Assembly: GCA_947502975.1 (NCBI GenBank)
Contig: CANNBV010000007.1
Span: 124,001 to 188,000 of the forward strand
Direction of reading: 5' to 3'
DNA from: an uncultured Flavobacteriaceae bacterium
Lineage (GTDB): Bacteria > Bacteroidota > Bacteroidia > Flavobacteriales > Flavobacteriaceae
Length of the DNA stretch: 64,000 nucleotides
Shown: piece by piece, positions 61,518 to 64,000 of the stretch
How the letters are laid out: each line of letters opens with the position of its first letter
How positions within the stretch are numbered: the first letter of the stretch is position 1
Made by a program: the position numbers and the translations under genes
Notes under the pieces: generated by a model
The model's database searches: none
Seen by the model: only the letters and a program-made list of their open reading frames with translations
What the model was told of the DNA's origin: nothing

Positions 61518-61779
61518 AAGTATTTAGTTTTTTGTTTGCGTACATAATGCGTAGTGGAAAATTACAATAATTACTTAAGTTTTTTAATATTTGTGTATTG
61601 CTATTATCAATTTAACTAATTGAATGTAATAGTTCTATTATTTCTATTAGGGATATTAAATATAATTAATACCAAGGGTTGGTTGGCTATTAATTGTTTT
61701 AATAAATTTTAAGGTAGACTATTATAATTGATTTAAACGATTCTTATTTAGAAAAAGTTTAAAAGTTACAGTTGAAATG

Positions 61780-61807
61780 AAGGAGCCTATTTTGGGCTCC
61801 TTTTTTG
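61780..61807 (+). terminator. Strong terminator pointing right, far from any plus-strand gene
   Basis: AGGAGCC/GGCTCCT stem followed by six T. The nearest plus-strand stop codon is 262 bp upstream, so it ends either a long 3' UTR or an unlisted small RNA. Confidence 0.7.
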
Positions 61808-61809
61808 TT

Positions 61810-63360
61810 TTAGAGAGGAATGTTGCCGTGTTTCCTTTTAGGCGCAATAACTTTTTTATTTTCTAAGCTAGCAAATGCTTTTAAAAGTTTACGACGTGTA
61901 TTTTTCGGTAAAATTACTTCATCTATAAAACCGCGTTTAGCTGCTCGGTAAGGATTTGCAAATTTTGAGGCATATTCAGCCTCTTTTTCGGCTAGCTTTT
62001 CCTTTGGATTTTCTGCAGACACTATTTCACGTCTAAATATTATTTCGCTGGCACCTTTAGCTCCCATAACTGCTATTTCTGCTCCTGGCCAAGCAAAATT
62101 AAAGTCCGCACCAATATGTTTTGAATTCATTACATCATAAGCCCCACCATAGGCTTTTCTTGTAATTAAAGTTACTCTTGGTACAGTAGCTTCGCTTAGT
62201 GCATATAATAGTTTTGCTCCATGTACAATGATACCGTTCCATTCTTGGTCGGTTCCAGGTAAAAATCCAGGAACATCTACTAAAACTAATAGGGGAATAT
62301 TGAAACAATCACAAAAGCGAACAAAACGTGCTGCTTTTTTAGAGCTATTTACATCCAACACACCAGCAAAAGCCATAGGTTGATTTGCAACAACACCTAT
62401 ACTTCTCCCACCTAATCGCGCAAAACCTACAATTATATTCTCTGCAAAATCTTTATGAACTTCATAGAAGGAATCTGTATCTATAATACCAGAAATAACC
62501 GCATGCATATCATAAGGCTTATTCGGATTGTCTGGTACTATATCTGAAAGTACTTCTTTTACTTCATCTTGTATGGTATAATCTAATAATTTCGGTGTTT
62601 CAGTATTATTCTGAGGTAAATAATTCATTAATTTTTTGATATCTTCTAGACATTCTACATCATTTGTTGCTGTTTTATGAGCTACACCAGATTTAGATGC
62701 ATGCGTTTGAGCGCCCCCAAGTTCTTCGCTAGTAACTTCTTCATTAGTAACTGTTTTTACAACATTTGGTCCTGTAACAAACATATAACTTGTCTGTTCT
62801 ACCATAATGATAAAGTCGGTCATAGCAGGCGAGTAAACCGCACCGCCAGCACAAGGTCCCATAACTGCAGAAATTTGAGGAATTACACCAGAAGCTTGTA
62901 CATTTCTAAAAAAAATATCTGCATAACCTCCAAGCGAACGTACACCTTCTTGAATACGTGCACCACCAGAATCGTTTAGCCCGATAATTGGTGCGCCAAC
63001 TTTTACAGCCATATCCATTATTTTACAAATTTTTTCAGCATGTGTTTCAGATAGAGAACCTCCAAAAACTGTAAAATCTTGTGCATATACATAAATGAGT
63101 CGGCCATTAATTGTTCCGTAACCTGTAATTACACCATCACCATAAATTATTTGATCTTCCATCCCAAAATCGGTAGATCTATGAGTCACCAAAGCACCGA
63201 TTTCTTCAAAAGAGCCTTCATCTAACAAATAATCAACACGTTCTCTTGCTGTTAATTTTTTATTAGCGTGTTGTTTGTCAATACGTTTCTGCCCGCCTCC
63301 TAATTTAGAAAGTGCTATACGTTCATTAAGGGTATTTATCTTTTCTTGTTTTGAATTCAT
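61810..63360 (-). CDS. pccB: Acyl-CoA carboxylase carboxyltransferase (beta) subunit
   Basis: 516 residues carrying both halves of the biotin-dependent carboxyltransferase fold. Oxyanion-type glycine pairs are in G-G-S-L-S-E-T-H near 100-107, G-G-A-R-I-Q-E-G near 132-139 and G-P-C-A-G-G-A near 168-174 for the N-half, and R-K-A-Y-G-G-A-Y near 402-409 for the C-half. The family uses propionyl-, acetyl- or methylcrotonyl-CoA; the N-D-S-G-G-A motif suits propionyl-CoA. It is next to the biotin carboxylase gene (5 bp), so they form one enzyme. Confidence 0.93.
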   Translation of the reverse strand: MNSKQEKINTLNERIALSKLGGGQKRIDKQHANKKLTARERVDYLLDEGSFEEIGALVTHRSTDFGMEDQIIYGDGVITGYGTINGRLIYVYAQDFTVFGGSLSETHAEKICKIMDMAVKVGAPIIGLNDSGGARIQEGVRSLGGYADIFFRNVQASGVIPQISAVMGPCAGGAVYSPAMTDFIIMVEQTSYMFVTGPNVVKTVTNEEVTSEELGGAQTHASKSGVAHKTATNDVECLEDIKKLMNYLPQNNTETPKLLDYTIQDEVKEVLSDIVPDNPNKPYDMHAVISGIIDTDSFYEVHKDFAENIIVGFARLGGRSIGVVANQPMAFAGVLDVNSSKKAARFVRFCDCFNIPLLVLVDVPGFLPGTDQEWNGIIVHGAKLLYALSEATVPRVTLITRKAYGGAYDVMNSKHIGADFNFAWPGAEIAVMGAKGASEIIFRREIVSAENPKEKLAEKEAEYASKFANPYRAAKRGFIDEVILPKNTRRKLLKAFASLENKKVIAPKRKHGNIPL

Positions 63361-63365
63361 ACTGT

Positions 63366-64000
63366 TTAGTTGATGGGTAGACGTAGGTTTTTTTGATCTT
63401 TTAGGTATTGTTTAACAGCTACGAAAGCTGCTATTTGTGCTTCAGCTTCTATATTTTGTTGTAAAATTTCTGGAGCATAATAGTTTTTTACAAAATGTGT
63501 GTCAAAATTTCCAGTAGTGAATGCTTCATGATCGCAAACATATTTTCCGAAAGCTAATGTTGTTTCTACACCTTCAACTTTGTAATTATCTATAGCCATT
63601 TTCATGAGTGTAATAGCTTCTTGGCGAGTTTTGCCATAGGTTATTAATTTAGAAAGCATAGGGTCATAATAAATAGGAATTTCCATACCTTCTTCATAAC
63701 CATTATCTACTCGAATACCTTTGCCATTAGGAAGTTGATAAACATCTAAATGACCAACACTTGGTAGAAAATCATTTAATGGGTCTTCTGCATACACTCT
63801 AAGTTCTAACGCATGACCACTAATCTTTAAGTCTTCTTGTTTAATATCTAATTCTTCACCACGTGCTACTTTAATTTGAAGTTCTACCAAGTCAACACCA
63901 GATATAATTTCAGTAACGGGATGTTCAACTTGTAAACGCGTATTCATTTCCAAAAAATAAAAGTTGAGGTCAGCATCTAATAAAAATTCCACTGTCCCGG
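63366..64000 (-). CDS. Acyl-CoA carboxylase biotin carboxylase subunit, C-terminal part (cut by window edge)
   Basis: An open frame of 211 codons continues off the right edge; the apparent start at 63992 is only a GTG inside the gene (G-T-V-E-F-L-L-D, the usual mid-protein stretch of biotin carboxylases). Visible are the ATP-grasp end [14 protein letters not shown] and the conserved [11 protein letters not shown]. The protein ends without a biotin-attachment E-A-M-K-M motif, so the carrier domain must be a separate protein. Co-transcribed upstream of pccB with a 5-bp gap. Confidence 0.93.
   Translation of the reverse strand, partial: GTVEFLLDADLNFYFLEMNTRLQVEHPVTEIISGVDLVELQIKVARGEELDIKQEDLKISGHALELRVYAEDPLNDFLPSVGHLDVYQLPNGKGIRVDNGYEEGMEIPIYYDPMLSKLITYGKTRQEAITLMKMAIDNYKVEGVETTLAFGKYVCDHEAFTTGNFDTHFVKNYYAPEILQQNIEAEAQIAAFVAVKQYLKDQKNLRLPIN

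Noticed and set aside
63366-63992. The 208-residue frame as a complete short protein starting at 63992.
   Set aside because: The start is a GTG within a G-T-V-E-F stretch typical of the middle of biotin carboxylase; the frame is open to the window end, so the gene is cut.
1-64000. CRISPR arrays, prophage, transposases, toxin-antitoxin or restriction genes.
   Set aside because: None seen on either strand. All large ORFs have chromosomal functions and no regularly spaced direct repeats of array type occur.

Overview
This is an AT-rich chromosomal window from a member of the Bacteroidota, most likely a marine Flavobacteriaceae. The evidence is a gliding-motility ABC transporter gene of the gldF/gldG type, an OstA-like LPS-assembly protein, paired type II and type III glutamine synthetases, the bacillithiol deacetylase BshB1, DUF3078/DUF1080/DUF4870 family proteins, promoters of the Bacteroidota TTG / TAnnTTTG type, few recognisable Shine-Dalgarno sites, and agarase-like and other polysaccharide-active lipoproteins. 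Almost everything is ordinary chromosomal housekeeping. I see no prophage, insertion sequence, CRISPR array or classical defence island.

Layout. 0-4 kb: a TPR protein cut by the window edge, a class III aminotransferase and an OstA-like protein, all on the minus strand. 4-8 kb: two unrelated glutamine synthetases, head to head. 8-20 kb: purM-like gene, DUF3078 outer-membrane protein, B12-dependent ribonucleotide reductase, a small ABC pair, prfA-lepB-like-pyrF, an SLC13/RCK transporter and bshB1. 20-25.7 kb: tRNA-His, two tandem M28 peptidases, small envelope proteins, a universal stress protein and a cytochrome c lipoprotein. 25.7-34 kb: a pyruvate:ferredoxin oxidoreductase homologue, OsmC, a sigma-54 activator with an N-terminal cyclic-nucleotide-binding domain, and a divergent adenylate cyclase. 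34-44 kb: dnaN, a fused GldF-GldG, a SAM-adenosyltransferase homologue, phoH and purC. 44-51 kb: a small sugar locus (aldo/keto reductase, membrane-anchored winged-helix regulator, DUF1080 protein, Gfo/Idh/MocA oxidoreductase, glycoside-hydrolase-like protein). 51-64 kb: acetate-type symporter with acs, a GH16 lipoprotein, FAH-family enzyme, MFS exporter, a membrane TPR-LuxR regulator and an acyl-CoA carboxylase cut by the right edge.

The points I find most interesting are these. (1) The PFOR homologue has lost three of the four cysteines that hold the proximal [4Fe-4S] cluster, while keeping its substrate and ferredoxin-like cluster motifs. (2) osmC is preceded by a good sigma-54 promoter and by three related dyads spaced exactly 22 bp apart at enhancer distance, directly after the gene of a sigma-54 activator. 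That activator has an intact cyclic-nucleotide pocket and sits head to head with a class III adenylate cyclase, so the region looks like a compact cAMP/sigma-54 circuit. (3) Seven copies of a structured intergenic repeat come in two scaffold types. Compensatory changes preserve a stem between the two types, and long hairpin arms are shared between scaffolds, as if arms were exchangeable modules. (4) GldF and GldG are one polypeptide. (5) The SAM-hydroxide adenosyltransferase homologue lacks two residues of the family's Asp-Arg-His triad.

All family assignments come from reading motifs. No database search was run, and comparisons with named reference proteins are from memory.
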